Assembly (NCBI GenBank): GCA_903867585.1
Contig: CAIPRZ010000113.1
Coordinates: forward strand, 1-13,750
Reading direction: 5' to 3'
From: an uncultured Chlamydiae bacterium
Lineage (GTDB): Bacteria; Chlamydiota; Chlamydiia; Chlamydiales; Rhabdochlamydiaceae
Length of the DNA: 13,750 nucleotides
The notes beneath the pieces were generated by a model, which saw only the letters and a list, made by a program, of their open reading frames with translations, had not been told where the DNA came from and did no database searches. The first letter of the stretch is position 1, and each line of letters opens with the position of its first letter. Positions 1 through 7,040 of this stretch are shown here, piece by piece. Made by a program: the position numbers and the translations under genes.

Positions 1-62
1 GCAATAAATCCGCATTCAAGAAACAGGAGAAAATCTTTTTCGTATTCTTCCATATTTTTCAT
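1..62 (-). CDS. cdsG: T3SS needle chaperone CdsG (N-terminal fragment)
   Basis: Only the first 20 codons are in the window, starting at an ATG at 62-60 and running off the left edge (MKNMEEYEKDFLLF...). A clear AAGGA ribosome binding site lies about 8 bases upstream, and only 17 bases separate it from the stop of the needle gene, so it is the next gene of the same operon. The visible residues are too few for a family call on their own. The name comes from position: in Chlamydia the gene after the needle gene (CT666) is CT667/CdsG, a TPR-type chaperone that holds the needle subunit together with CdsE. A second ATG, three codons in, is also possible as the start. Confidence 0.6.
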   Translation of the reverse strand, partial: MKNMEEYEKDFLLFLECGFI

Positions 63-79
63 AAATAAATTCCTTAATC

Positions 80-337
80 TTATGAGGATTTTTGGTTTCT
101 TACCGAGTTATTAACCATCGATTGCACCTGTGAGACTAAGTTTGAAATCGATTGCCCTACCTGCGATACGGTACTCATCATAAATTGAAGCATCAAAAAC
201 TGACCTGGTTGTGCGTTTGATATGTTACAAGCTGATGCGGCAACTTGAGCCATTGTTGTCGATTGAAGTTTAGAATAAGCTGCCATTAGACCGGTAAGTG
301 AGAGCGTGGCAATTTTTGGATTTATTCCGCCAGACAT
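80..337 (-). CDS. cdsF: T3SS needle subunit CdsF (SctF family)
   Basis: This 85-residue protein has the size and make-up of T3SS needle monomers: a small all-helical polar protein with no signal peptide, and a C-terminal helix (roughly residues 43-80) rich in Gln, Ser, Val and Met. Needle subunits polymerise into the extracellular hollow needle through which effectors pass. There is a single Cys at residue 37. Its order after cdsD and cdsE matches CT664-CT665-CT666 of C. trachomatis, where CT666 is the needle protein. The start is supported by an AAAGGGGAA ribosome binding site lying inside the end of cdsE. Only 3 bases separate the two genes, so translation is probably coupled. The sequence alone is weakly diagnostic, and context carries much of the call. 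Confidence 0.82.
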   Translation of the reverse strand: MSGGINPKIATLSLTGLMAAYSKLQSTTMAQVAASACNISNAQPGQFLMLQFMMSTVSQVGQSISNLVSQVQSMVNNSVRNQKSS

Positions 338-340
338 AAG

Positions 341-583
341 TTATTCCCCTTTAGCTACTGCAAGTCTAGTGACTACTTTATGTAGAGCTTGATAGGCTTT
401 TAAAAATACGCCCATTTTTTCAAATTCTACTTTAGGAGCCCCAGAACGGATTGCGTTTTTGAGTTTGTGTTCTTTCTCTTCTATTTCTTTTAAAAGCTTT
501 TTTGCTTTTGCGTGGTCATCTTTTAGCTCTTTTTCTAGATCAAAAGAAAACATCCCACTTTTATTTTTTGGCACATCAAACAT
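341..583 (-). CDS. cdsE: T3SS needle co-chaperone CdsE (YscE-like)
   Basis: This is a highly charged 80-residue protein with a Lys/Glu-rich predicted coiled-coil helix at about residues 16-46 and a second helix at 50-75. This two-helix hairpin layout is that of YscE-family proteins, which with the YscG/CdsG partner bind the needle subunit in the cytoplasm and stop it polymerising early. It lies between cdsD and the needle gene, as CT665 does in C. trachomatis. The start has an AAGGAG ribosome binding site about 5 bases upstream of the ATG. There are 38 bases between it and the cdsD stop, with no terminator visible. In the unified Sct scheme the letter E means the translocator, so the chlamydial name is used here to avoid confusion. 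Confidence 0.78.
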   Translation of the reverse strand: MFDVPKNKSGMFSFDLEKELKDDHAKAKKLLKEIEEKEHKLKNAIRSGAPKVEFEKMGVFLKAYQALHKVVTRLAVAKGE

Positions 584-621
584 GAAATCTCCTTAATGAA
601 TGCACGTAGTGTGTTTATCTA

Positions 622-2313
622 TTATTGCAGATTGTAATTAATTAAAAATTTTAAGCCATCTTTTTCTAATAAGACATGCTCTGGTGTAACCTGAGTAATT
701 AACATACCATCAATATTATCGCCATTACCCACAATTTTACCATTAATCACCACATAATAATTATCATGGTCTGATTTTGAAAAACCGGTGATGGCATATT
801 GAGTTGAAATATCCACACGCGAGCTGTCTTGATTGGAATAGACAACAAAAGCTTTTACGCTTCGGATTCCAGGCAAATGTCTTAATCTTTTTTGAAGCTG
901 ATCGAAGGTTTCAGCATGAGCCTCAGGTATTTTTCCAGATAATACTACATCACCTTGAGCTAATTGAAATTGTACCCCATTAAATCCTTGTTGTAGAAGA
1001 AGGCCTTGGATGGCCATTTGTAAATTACTTTCAACCACCACCTGATTATCTAGTTTATCCAAGTAGGGGAAATTGAGGTTTAAAAAATCGCTTAAGCTTT
1101 CGTAGGTGTTAATGGTTTGAACGTAGCCGCGGGCAATAAATTTACCAGGCGAAGGGGAATGAATAGAAATCCCTTCCCATAAGCCATTAGTTGCAATAAG
1201 GGCGTTCATGTTTTGCCATACAAGTTCATCAACAACCACATTATCTTCAATGATCAAGGCTTTATTAGAACTATTAAGAGCATAGAGCATTTCTTGCTTG
1301 TCAATACTAGTTAATAGATGTCCTATTAAAAAGAGTTTGCCGCTTGTAGAATTATAGGAAAATTGAACAGAGGGGAAGTTTTTCAGGGTTTTTTCAATGA
1401 AATGAATATCGTTGGGCCGGCTTACTTCAACCGTTGTCGGATTGAATAAGGAAAGCATGCTGACTAGACCTGAAACTAATAAAAAAGCAAATACTGAAAA
1501 TAGGGCTAAATGCTTTTTAGCAATTTTCAATCCTTTCCAATCTTTTTTTACAGGTAAAGCTTCGACAACTTCAGTCTCTTTTTTCTCCTCTTCTTGAAAA
1601 GAGACGATGGTTTCATTGGCAATTTCTTGGTCGATAGCCATGAAGCTAGAGGTTCCAAGAGCCACCACATCTTGAGTTTCAATTTTAGTTTTTTCTTGGA
1701 TTTTTAAGCCGTTGACAAGGACTCCGTTTTTAGAGCCTAGATCTTCGATAAATAAAGCCCCAGTATCAGTAACAGTTAATTTGGCATGTTGCCTTGATAC
1801 ACTCATATCAGCAAAAACAAGATCACAGGTAGATGGGTCTTTCCCTAGAACATAGGTTCCGTTGATTTTTAAGTTGAATTCAGCACCGCTATTGGGACCT
1901 GCAATGACTTTAATAAGCCAGGAGGATAGGGCTTGCATTTCAAAGCTTGAGCTATCAAGCGGCTCTAGATCTTGGAGAGATTCTATCGGTTCTTCTAGAG
2001 GTTCTGATTGAGGAGCTAGGCTTGTAAATCTAAAAAAAGTGCTTCCTATTTGAATGATGTCATTTTCTTTTAATAAAACAGGCTCTGCAATCACTTTACC
2101 ATTTTGGGTCATCGGATTGATAGAAGAGAGGTTTTCGAGAATGTAACCTTCATTGGTTAATCGACAGATAGCATGATTTCTTGAAACCATAGGATCTTCA
2201 AGAACTATATTGACAGCATCAGGGTCCCGTCCAATTGTCCATTCTTCTTGGTTTTCAAAGACTATACAGGTGCCTGATAAGGGCCCTTCTTCTGCAATGA
2301 GATAACCGGTCAT
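622..2313 (-). CDS. cdsD: T3SS inner-membrane ring protein CdsD with two FHA domains (SctD)
   Basis: This 563-residue protein has two cytoplasmic FHA domains. The first is at about 24-95 (GR at 28-29, SRNH at 44-47, NG at 71-72). The second is at about 155-220 (GK at 157-158, SRQH at 173-176, DLGSKNG at 191-197, NG at 201-202). A charged linker at 239-267 is followed by one membrane helix at about 268-287. The periplasmic part contains a BON-like segment near 425-490. The C-terminus (about 518-560) has a G-rich beta pattern like that seen in secretion-system ring proteins. SctD forms the outer of the two inner-membrane rings of the injectisome. The chlamydial form is unusual in carrying a second, canonical phosphothreonine-binding FHA domain. 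C. trachomatis CT664 is, from memory, about 830 residues, so this copy is markedly shorter. No strong ribosome binding site is seen; the upstream gene ends 8 bases before the ATG, which suggests translational coupling. Confidence 0.93.
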   Translation of the reverse strand: MTGYLIAEEGPLSGTCIVFENQEEWTIGRDPDAVNIVLEDPMVSRNHAICRLTNEGYILENLSSINPMTQNGKVIAEPVLLKENDIIQIGSTFFRFTSLAPQSEPLEEPIESLQDLEPLDSSSFEMQALSSWLIKVIAGPNSGAEFNLKINGTYVLGKDPSTCDLVFADMSVSRQHAKLTVTDTGALFIEDLGSKNGVLVNGLKIQEKTKIETQDVVALGTSSFMAIDQEIANETIVSFQEEEKKETEVVEALPVKKDWKGLKIAKKHLALFSVFAFLLVSGLVSMLSLFNPTTVEVSRPNDIHFIEKTLKNFPSVQFSYNSTSGKLFLIGHLLTSIDKQEMLYALNSSNKALIIEDNVVVDELVWQNMNALIATNGLWEGISIHSPSPGKFIARGYVQTINTYESLSDFLNLNFPYLDKLDNQVVVESNLQMAIQGLLLQQGFNGVQFQLAQGDVVLSGKIPEAHAETFDQLQKRLRHLPGIRSVKAFVVYSNQDSSRVDISTQYAITGFSKSDHDNYYVVINGKIVGNGDNIDGMLITQVTPEHVLLEKDGLKFLINYNLQ

Positions 2314-2321
2314 AGTGTTAT

Positions 2322-2699
2322 TTAGTTAGCTTTATTCAAATCTTGAATCATTGTCGATATTTTGTCCAAATGATTGGCAAAAGATTCAATATGCATTTGA
2401 TGTTGCTTGTAATTAAGTGTAAAGAAAAAATCTGAATTAAGTACGAGCTTTTCATCAGGTGTAAAGCCAATATTAAGATTTTCTGAGGATTCTAAAGTCA
2501 AATTAAGTTGCATGAGTTTTTCTAATCCCTCTTCCATCTTGTCGCTATTAATTTGAGGTAAAAACCCAAAAAATTTTAGTACTTGATCTTTGTATTGAAT
2601 GGTGAAAGGGGGTTCTAGATTCACCGATAATATTTTATTGAGATGGTTATACTTAAATCCATACTCTTCTGACAAACTTTTTAAATGAGACTCGATCAT
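2322..2699 (-). CDS. CT663-like T3SS class I chaperone / transcription regulator
   Basis: From the ATG at 2699-2697 this is a 125-residue acidic alpha/beta protein. It opens with a helix (MIESHLKSLSEEYGF), then beta strands such as PFTIQYKDQVLKFFGFLP, and ends in an amphipathic helix, the layout of CesT/SycE-type effector chaperones. The reading frame stays open to a TTG at 2750. The ATG is preferred because AAGGAG lies 10 bases before it and because the extra 17 codons overlap a good promoter (2722-2750). The gene sits directly before cdsD, as CT663 does before CT664. C. trachomatis CT663 is reported to bind RNA polymerase beta and sigma66, so a regulatory role is possible as well as chaperoning; that link is by position and fold only. 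Confidence 0.72.
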   Translation of the reverse strand: MIESHLKSLSEEYGFKYNHLNKILSVNLEPPFTIQYKDQVLKFFGFLPQINSDKMEEGLEKLMQLNLTLESSENLNIGFTPDEKLVLNSDFFFTLNYKQHQMHIESFANHLDKISTMIQDLNKAN

Positions 2700-2721
2700 A
2701 GAAAGATAGCTCCTTCTACAG

Positions 2722-2750
2722 GTTGTATCCTTAAAAATAGATAAATTCAA
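2722..2750 (-). promoter_or_regulatory. Probable sigma66/sigma70 promoter of the T3SS operon
   Basis: Read on the minus strand: TTGAAT (2750-2745), 17 bases, TACAAC (2727-2722). It follows immediately after the terminator of the upstream translocator gene and ends just before the AAGGAG ribosome binding site of the CT663-like gene. The predicted start near 2715 would give a very short leader that begins almost at the ribosome binding site, which is the main weakness. The -35 is good and the -10 moderate. Confidence 0.45.
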
Positions 2751-2755
2751 GGGGT

Positions 2756-2788
2756 AAAAAAAAGCCCCAGGGTTTGATCCCTGGGGCT
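2756..2788 (-). terminator. Rho-independent terminator of the translocator gene
   Basis: A perfect 10-bp GC-rich stem (AGCCCCAGGG / CCCTGGGGCT, arms 2763-2772 and 2779-2788) has a 6-base loop. On the minus strand a run of eight T follows at 2763-2756. It lies 25 bases past the stop codon of the CopB-like gene and separates it from the T3SS operon. Confidence 0.92.
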
Positions 2789-2813
2789 AAGGAGGCTTTT
2801 ATTTGACTAGTGA

Positions 2814-4112
2814 TTAACCAGCGATCGCATTAACGTAAGAGCTACCTTCAATTTCGATAGCATTGATTAATGCAGTCATTTGAGCTGATTGATTTTTCAA
2901 TTTATTAGCAAAGTCTTTAAGAGCTGCTTTTGAAATCTCGTCATTGATTTTTAGTTCAGCTGTAGACATATCAAGACCGGCATTGTTTTCAGCTATTTCT
3001 AAAGTTAAATCAGCTAGAGTTGCGTTTATAGCAATGTTACCAGCTTGTGTACCAGCATCAAAGGCCTTTAAACCTGCTTGGTAAGCAAATTTTAACGTTT
3101 CAGAAGATTTACCCCAATCGTTTGTGAGGTCAATTAAACTATTAGCTTTATTAACGATATTTTTCATAGATTCTGGTAATCTACTATAGGCGTTTGAAGC
3201 CCATGCTTCAGCATAAGTTGTGCCTTTCATTGCTAAAGTTTCAGATTCAGCTAAAATCTTTCCAGAACCACCAAAGAACTTAGAAATACCGTTAGCGTTT
3301 TCAGCAATACTATTCCAGTTAGAGATACCACCACCAACGATAGCAAAAATAGCACCGATGATAGCTTGGATCATGGCAACTTCTTGTTCTCTTTTTTCTT
3401 TCTCTTCTTTTGAAAGAGAATTGTCATTAAGTAAAACAAGAGTAGCGATATCACTCATAATTCTAGGAGCTGCAAGTAAAGCAGTACCTAAAGCAAAACC
3501 TGCTTGAGCTACGTTTTTTAACATAGAACATTCAGCACCAGCACCAGAACCATAAGTAGCAATAAATACTACAGCAGCAATGATAAGCTGAGCAATTAAG
3601 TCAGCAACTAGTGGGTCAACGCCCATTTTCTTTAATATAGCACTAATACCAGCAGTAATTTTGTCTGTTAAGCCTGTAGCATTTGAAAAAGCAACAACAG
3701 CCATTGAAGCACCGATAAAAGCAAGGGCTGGGTTAGCTGTTAAAACACCAACAACAGCAATAATAACACCAACAGCACCTGTTAACCAGTCGATGAACTT
3801 CTGCCATCCAGATTCATTAGCTTGAGCATTAAGTTCGTCTTGGATTTTTTGAACTTGTTGCTGCATCATTCCAATCATATCGGTCGAGATTTTTTTGTTC
3901 ATATTAGCAAAGGCAGCCTGGTCGTTAGACGTTTCAGTCTGAACGCTGTTTAATAGTAGGGCAAGTTGTGATAAGATATCTTTCAAAGATTGTGGGTTAG
4001 ATTCTGAGCTTTCAGATGTAGCAGTAGGCAATTGTCTAGCAATTTGCTCAAAGCTCATTGGTAGAGCTGAAGCTGCATTTAAACCTGAAGTTTGTGAAAT
4101 GTTGTTAATCAT
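2814..4112 (-). CDS. T3SS hydrophobic translocator, CopB/YopB/EspD type (SctE)
   Basis: This 432-residue protein has a polar Ser/Gln/Asn-rich N-terminus and a coiled-coil-prone stretch at about 65-100. A hydrophobic hairpin follows: helix one at about 113-142, a loop containing KKMGVDPLVAD, and helix two at about 170-190. There is another hydrophobic stretch near 246-264 and a long helical C-terminus. The GVD-plus-helix segment after the first membrane helix resembles YopB/SseC-family translocators, which insert into the host membrane to form the pore at the needle tip. No signal peptide is present. The frame also has an ATG at 4124, but that lies about 8 bases from the predicted transcript start; the ATG at 4112 has GAGG six bases upstream. 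Unlike most systems, it is not next to an SycD/LcrH chaperone or a CopD gene in an operon; it has its own promoter and terminator. Confidence 0.75.
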   Translation of the reverse strand: MINNISQTSGLNAASALPMSFEQIARQLPTATSESSESNPQSLKDILSQLALLLNSVQTETSNDQAAFANMNKKISTDMIGMMQQQVQKIQDELNAQANESGWQKFIDWLTGAVGVIIAVVGVLTANPALAFIGASMAVVAFSNATGLTDKITAGISAILKKMGVDPLVADLIAQLIIAAVVFIATYGSGAGAECSMLKNVAQAGFALGTALLAAPRIMSDIATLVLLNDNSLSKEEKEKREQEVAMIQAIIGAIFAIVGGGISNWNSIAENANGISKFFGGSGKILAESETLAMKGTTYAEAWASNAYSRLPESMKNIVNKANSLIDLTNDWGKSSETLKFAYQAGLKAFDAGTQAGNIAINATLADLTLEIAENNAGLDMSTAELKINDEISKAALKDFANKLKNQSAQMTALINAIEIEGSSYVNAIAG

Positions 4113-4128
4113 ATTAATCCTCATATTT

Positions 4129-4167
4129 CCTTAACTTAATTTTAACATATTTTTAATATTTATGCAA
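4129..4167 (-). promoter_or_regulatory. Core promoter of the CopB-like gene with shared GTTAAGG element
   Basis: On the minus strand: TTGCAT (4167-4162), 17 bases ending in TATGT, TAAAAT (4144-4139), TAA, then GTTAAGG (4135-4129) across the expected start site. The TGT before TAAAAT also makes an extended -10. The same arrangement stands before the genes at 4672 (minus) and 7041 (plus). Confidence 0.75.
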
Positions 4168-4225
4168 GATAAATCTTTATTTATATAAACTACTGTAAAT
4201 CAATTGGTTAAACTAATAAGCGATT

Positions 4226-4672
4226 TTATTTAGCTAAAAGGTTTGCAATGTAACCCATAATATTCATTGAAGACCCTAACTGGTTAATGTTCTGTATGTT
4301 AGTAGAGTCCGCACTCGATTGCTGGTTAGCCATTTGAAGAATAGAGTCTGCAGATGAACCTGCTTGCTGCGCAACAGCAGAGTTTTTATTAAAAACTGAT
4401 TGCCAATATTGAACGCCGTTACTGTCACTGTTATTAGCACAATTAAGAATATTTTGTGTAATTTGATCCAATATTCCACCTGTTTTGTACCATAGCTGGT
4501 TAATGTCGTTTTCTATGTGACCAAAGTTCATAGCGGATTCAGCGTCAGCGATCTGTTGTAAAGAGACGCCTTTAGAAGACTCACTAATAGCCATCATAAG
4601 CGTGTAGAAAACGTTAGATCCAGGCATATCGGGACTTTTAGGGCCGCTGGTAAGTATGGTTGATTTATCCAT
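4226..4672 (-). CDS. Small helical secreted-protein candidate (148 aa)
   Basis: I do not recognise this gene. The 148-residue product is rich in Ser, Asn and Gln and has no signal peptide. It shows a short hydrophobic stretch at about 21-30 (VFYTLMMAIS), a polar middle with helix-like spacing, and a C-terminal helix at about 125-148. This resembles small T3SS filament or tip proteins of the EspA/SseB kind, which are helical hairpins, but only in general shape. A segment at 42-57 (ADA, N, I, NDI) can be aligned with residues 69-82 of the 252-aa protein at 8153-8911. It has its own strong promoter and sits between the translocator gene and a divergent gene. The start ATG at 4672 has AAAGG ten bases upstream. 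Role as a secreted T3SS component is inferred from neighbours and the shared promoter. Confidence 0.6.
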   Translation of the reverse strand: MDKSTILTSGPKSPDMPGSNVFYTLMMAISESSKGVSLQQIADAESAMNFGHIENDINQLWYKTGGILDQITQNILNCANNSDSNGVQYWQSVFNKNSAVAQQAGSSADSILQMANQQSSADSTNIQNINQLGSSMNIMGYIANLLAK

Positions 4673-4701
4673 AATATTAAAACCTTTGATTGTATATTTT
4701 T

Positions 4702-4740
4702 CCTTAACTTTATTTTAACATAAACTTATTAATTTGTCAA
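4702..4740 (-). promoter_or_regulatory. Strong promoter of the 148-aa gene with shared GTTAAGG element
   Basis: On the minus strand: consensus TTGACA (4740-4735), 17 bases ending in TATGT, TAAAAT (4717-4712), AAA, then GTTAAGG (4708-4702). This is the best-matching promoter in the window, with an extended -10. The predicted leader is about 33 bases. Confidence 0.8.
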
Positions 4741-4901
4741 TTTAATTTTTAAATTATTCTTAATAACGTAACCAATTGTAAATTAATACTTTACAATCAA
4801 TAAAATTAAACTTTTAAACTATTATAAGTGAGGTGTTTATTCGTTTAAAAATTAAATGTGTCTATTTGAAGGAATTATGTTTTTAAAAAACAAAATTATT
4901 T

Positions 4902-4917
4902 TATAATAGAATTAACA
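4902..4917 (+). promoter_or_regulatory. Possible promoter of the 466-aa gene (variant of the shared element)
   Basis: A consensus TATAAT (4902-4907) is followed by AGA and ATTAACA (4911-4917), in the same spacing as TAAAAT-nnn-GTTAAGG elsewhere. No good -35 box lies 16-18 bases upstream, where the sequence is T- and A-rich. The element faces the 148-aa gene's promoter across a divergent intergenic region. Confidence 0.45.
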
Positions 4918-4938
4918 AGATCTTAAATTAGAGTTTTT

Positions 4939-6339
4939 ATGACTGTCGGCGTTGGAGAAGAAGGATTTGGAAGTGTGAGACCAGAGCAACCTCCTGAGGG
5001 TGCTGAGGTAAGAGTTGTAAGAAGAGAGTCTGCTATTTTCCAAAGAGCTTTTATTAGCTTAGGCGCTTTAGGAACAGAAACTATACGCCAAGCTGAACAT
5101 AATCTTACTGCAAAGCGCACAGACATTGAAAATGTCGTTTCCTACGCCCTAGGAGCTCAGGTTCCTCCTATCAATATAGATCGATTAACAAGCTATTCTT
5201 TAAAGCTTGGTTCAGAAAGCCTTAAATGCACTCTCGCAAATGAAACTGCAGGGCAACCTGATATTGAAGTTACTATCGATATCAATGAGCTTTTGAATAG
5301 AAGGGCATTAACTCCTGAATTAAGGGGACAACTGGAGCAATTTTCACAGTCTTTTAACTCTTTAAAAGTAGAAGCTACAAAGATTAAAGGATTTGAAGGT
5401 CGAGTGGAGTTGGGTCAAGTGCATTCAAATCAAAGAAGTAAGCTGGCTTCATCATTTGCATCTTATAATCAATCAGTAGAAATTATGAATGCATTTAATA
5501 TTGATAATTTAACATCTAAAAATAATAGCAATTTACAAGATAAAATCTTTAATTCAATAACTAACAAGGATCCAACTGTAACCTCACCTAGATTGAATTT
5601 AGCTCAATACGCAGAAAGCTCTAAAAGGAAACGTGAGCAAATGGCTGCAAGATTAGAGCCCATAGTATCACGTACAAAGCAACGGCTAGATGGTCTTAAA
5701 GCAGCGAATTTTGATAGAGGGACGATAGAAGAAATGGAGTTGCGTTTAAAAGAATTAAATAAACTCAAGAATTTTTTAGATGTTCAAGGACGCGAGGGCG
5801 ATATTATTGATTTAAAGCTAGCAATAGCAAAAGCTGCACAACAGGTCGCTGGTCCTGGGGCTAATATACCGCTTGAAGATAAAATCCAACTTGCTAAAAA
5901 TTTAGCTATATTATTTTTAACTTCTAAAGTCGATCGCACGTGGTGGCAGTTTGTTACATTTCAGGCTAAGACCAATCCAAGCGAGGACAAATGGTTAGAG
6001 CCTAAAGGAGATATTAATAGTAGGTTGCAAAGAGAAGGCGAGTATAAAGCCGCTAAAGAGCTGGCTGCAGAAGCTGTAGGGCTACTATTTAATGGCGAGC
6101 AAGATTGGCTAGGACAAGCTAATCAACACCAAAGGGTAGAAGAAAGATATACTCAATTTTGCAATAAATTAGGTATACAGCCCTCAAGCCGAGATATATC
6201 AGATCTTTTATATAAATATGGAGATCAAGATCCAGGGGTCCAAGCGGATAATTTTCTTAATGAATTAGGTTTAACCCATTTAAGAGATCTTCGACTTGCT
6301 GACCGTTTAAAAAGAAGATTAATTGATTGTTTTCGTTAG
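4939..6339 (+). CDS. Unrecognised 466-aa protein, possible T3SS effector
   Basis: I do not recognise a known family. The 466-residue product has no signal peptide or clear membrane helix. The N-terminus is Gly/Glu/Pro-rich and looks disordered to about residue 30. A beta-containing region may lie at 85-115. Residues 220-300 are highly charged and helical (KRKREQMAARLEP..., KELNKLKNFL), likely a coiled coil. The C-terminal 130 residues look globular and helical, with two adjacent Trp near 335. It ends in a basic tail (LADRLKRRLIDCFR). The ribosome binding site is weak (TTAGAG close to the ATG). It stands alone with possible own promoter, divergent from the 148-aa gene and upstream of a 151-aa gene. 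Lying within the translocator block makes an effector or secreted role plausible, but nothing in the protein proves it. Confidence 0.7.
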   Translation: MTVGVGEEGFGSVRPEQPPEGAEVRVVRRESAIFQRAFISLGALGTETIRQAEHNLTAKRTDIENVVSYALGAQVPPINIDRLTSYSLKLGSESLKCTLANETAGQPDIEVTIDINELLNRRALTPELRGQLEQFSQSFNSLKVEATKIKGFEGRVELGQVHSNQRSKLASSFASYNQSVEIMNAFNIDNLTSKNNSNLQDKIFNSITNKDPTVTSPRLNLAQYAESSKRKREQMAARLEPIVSRTKQRLDGLKAANFDRGTIEEMELRLKELNKLKNFLDVQGREGDIIDLKLAIAKAAQQVAGPGANIPLEDKIQLAKNLAILFLTSKVDRTWWQFVTFQAKTNPSEDKWLEPKGDINSRLQREGEYKAAKELAAEAVGLLFNGEQDWLGQANQHQRVEERYTQFCNKLGIQPSSRDISDLLYKYGDQDPGVQADNFLNELGLTHLRDLRLADRLKRRLIDCFR

Positions 6340-6364
6340 CCTTAGTTAATTTCTTATCTATTCA

Positions 6365-6393
6365 TTGTCTTTTTAAAAAAGTTATTATATTAG
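6365..6393 (+). promoter_or_regulatory. Possible promoter of the 151-aa gene
   Basis: TTGTCT (6365-6370), 17 bases, TATTAG (6388-6393). A TATATT overlaps at 6386-6391 with a 15-base spacer. It lies in the 79-base gap between the two genes and lacks the GTTAAGG element of the neighbouring promoters. The match is weak. Confidence 0.3.
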
Positions 6394-6418
6394 TAAATAA
6401 AGAAGTATTTAGGACCAG

Positions 6419-6874
6419 ATGGATCCAAAAATTACAGCCCGCTTAGAAGAGCTTTTAACCTATCCTCAAGACATTTCTCAGGTGGAGGTTAATAGGCGTA
6501 TTAAAGAAATAGAAGAGATTATGAAGCTGCTATTTCCTCTTGTTCCAGAATTTTCTACCGCTGAAAAAGCTGTTTTTATCAAGCTCCTTAGCCGCTCTAA
6601 CGATTTATGTCGTAGAGCCATGGAAAATGAAATGAACCAATTAAACCTCAATCCTGAAAAACTCCAAAAGATTTTTCATGCAGCCCAACATTCTAAATCT
6701 CCTGAAGCTGTTGGTCTTTTAAATGCTTTAGCTTTTATGAAGACCCAGGCAGATCTTTTGCAGCAATCTTTAGCGAGGGTCAATGTGGTTATGTCTAAAA
6801 ATGGGGATGAGAAAAAGAAGGATCAAAGCCCTGAGCAGCAACGATTAAAGCGTTCTAAGTGGCAAAAACCTTAG
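6419..6874 (+). CDS. Unrecognised 151-aa helical protein with basic tail
   Basis: This 151-residue product is predicted to be almost entirely helical. Regular hydrophobic spacing appears at about 5-40 (ITARLEELLTYPQD, IEEIMKLLFPLVPEF), 47-75 and 85-125. A lysine-rich, probably disordered tail runs from about 125 to 151 (KNGDEKKKDQ..., RSKWQKP). It has no signal peptide or membrane segment. The start ATG has AGGA four bases upstream. The high charge and helical build would fit a cytoplasmic partner or chaperone of the secretion genes or a small secreted protein; neither can be shown. It follows the 466-aa gene by 79 bases on the same strand and may be partly co-transcribed, since no terminator is visible between them. 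Confidence 0.65.
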   Translation: MDPKITARLEELLTYPQDISQVEVNRRIKEIEEIMKLLFPLVPEFSTAEKAVFIKLLSRSNDLCRRAMENEMNQLNLNPEKLQKIFHAAQHSKSPEAVGLLNALAFMKTQADLLQQSLARVNVVMSKNGDEKKKDQSPEQQRLKRSKWQKP

Positions 6875-6924
6875 ATTTAATCTATTGCATCTTCAACAAT
6901 TAAAATAAATTAAATAGCTAAAAA

Positions 6925-6939
6925 CATTGATTATCAATG
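6925..6939. repeat. Perfect short inverted repeat upstream of the 282-aa gene promoter
   Basis: CATTGAT, one T, ATCAATG: a 7-bp perfect inverted repeat. It ends 39 bases before the TTGATA box at 6979. Low GC and no T-run argue against a terminator; a protein-binding site is possible. Palindromes this short also arise by chance in AT-rich DNA. Confidence 0.4.
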
Positions 6940-6978
6940 GGTTACAGCAGTTATATATTAAGAAATTAAAAATTTGTA

Positions 6979-7017
6979 TTGATATTTTAATTAAGAACAT
7001 GTAAAATAAAGTTAAGG
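6979..7017 (+). promoter_or_regulatory. Core promoter of the 282-aa gene with shared GTTAAGG element
   Basis: TTGATA (6979-6984), exactly 17 bases, TAAAAT (7002-7007), AAA, then GTTAAGG (7011-7017). From TAAAAT to GTTAAGGAA it is identical to the minus-strand promoter of the 148-aa gene. The predicted leader is about 27 bases, with TTTAGG as ribosome binding site. Confidence 0.75.
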
Positions 7018-7040
7018 AATAATATAACTTTAGGTTAAGT

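Noticed and set aside
1412..1597. Plus-strand 61-codon open frame
   Set aside because: Lies wholly inside cdsD on the other strand, with no ribosome binding site or protein-like pattern.
3220..3507. Plus-strand 95-codon open frame
   Set aside because: Antisense to the hydrophobic translocator; its hydrophobic look mirrors the codons of the real gene.
4276..4479. Minus-strand 67-codon open frame overlapping the 148-aa gene
   Set aside because: Same-strand shadow in another frame of a gene with a strong promoter and ribosome binding site.
4741..4900. Very AT-rich divergent intergenic stretch considered as an origin or attachment site
   Set aside because: No repeated boxes, tRNA end or direct repeats were found; AT-richness fits a double promoter region.
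4923..5126. Minus-strand 67-codon open frame
   Set aside because: Antisense to the start of the 466-aa gene; Cys/Trp-rich and unlike a real protein.
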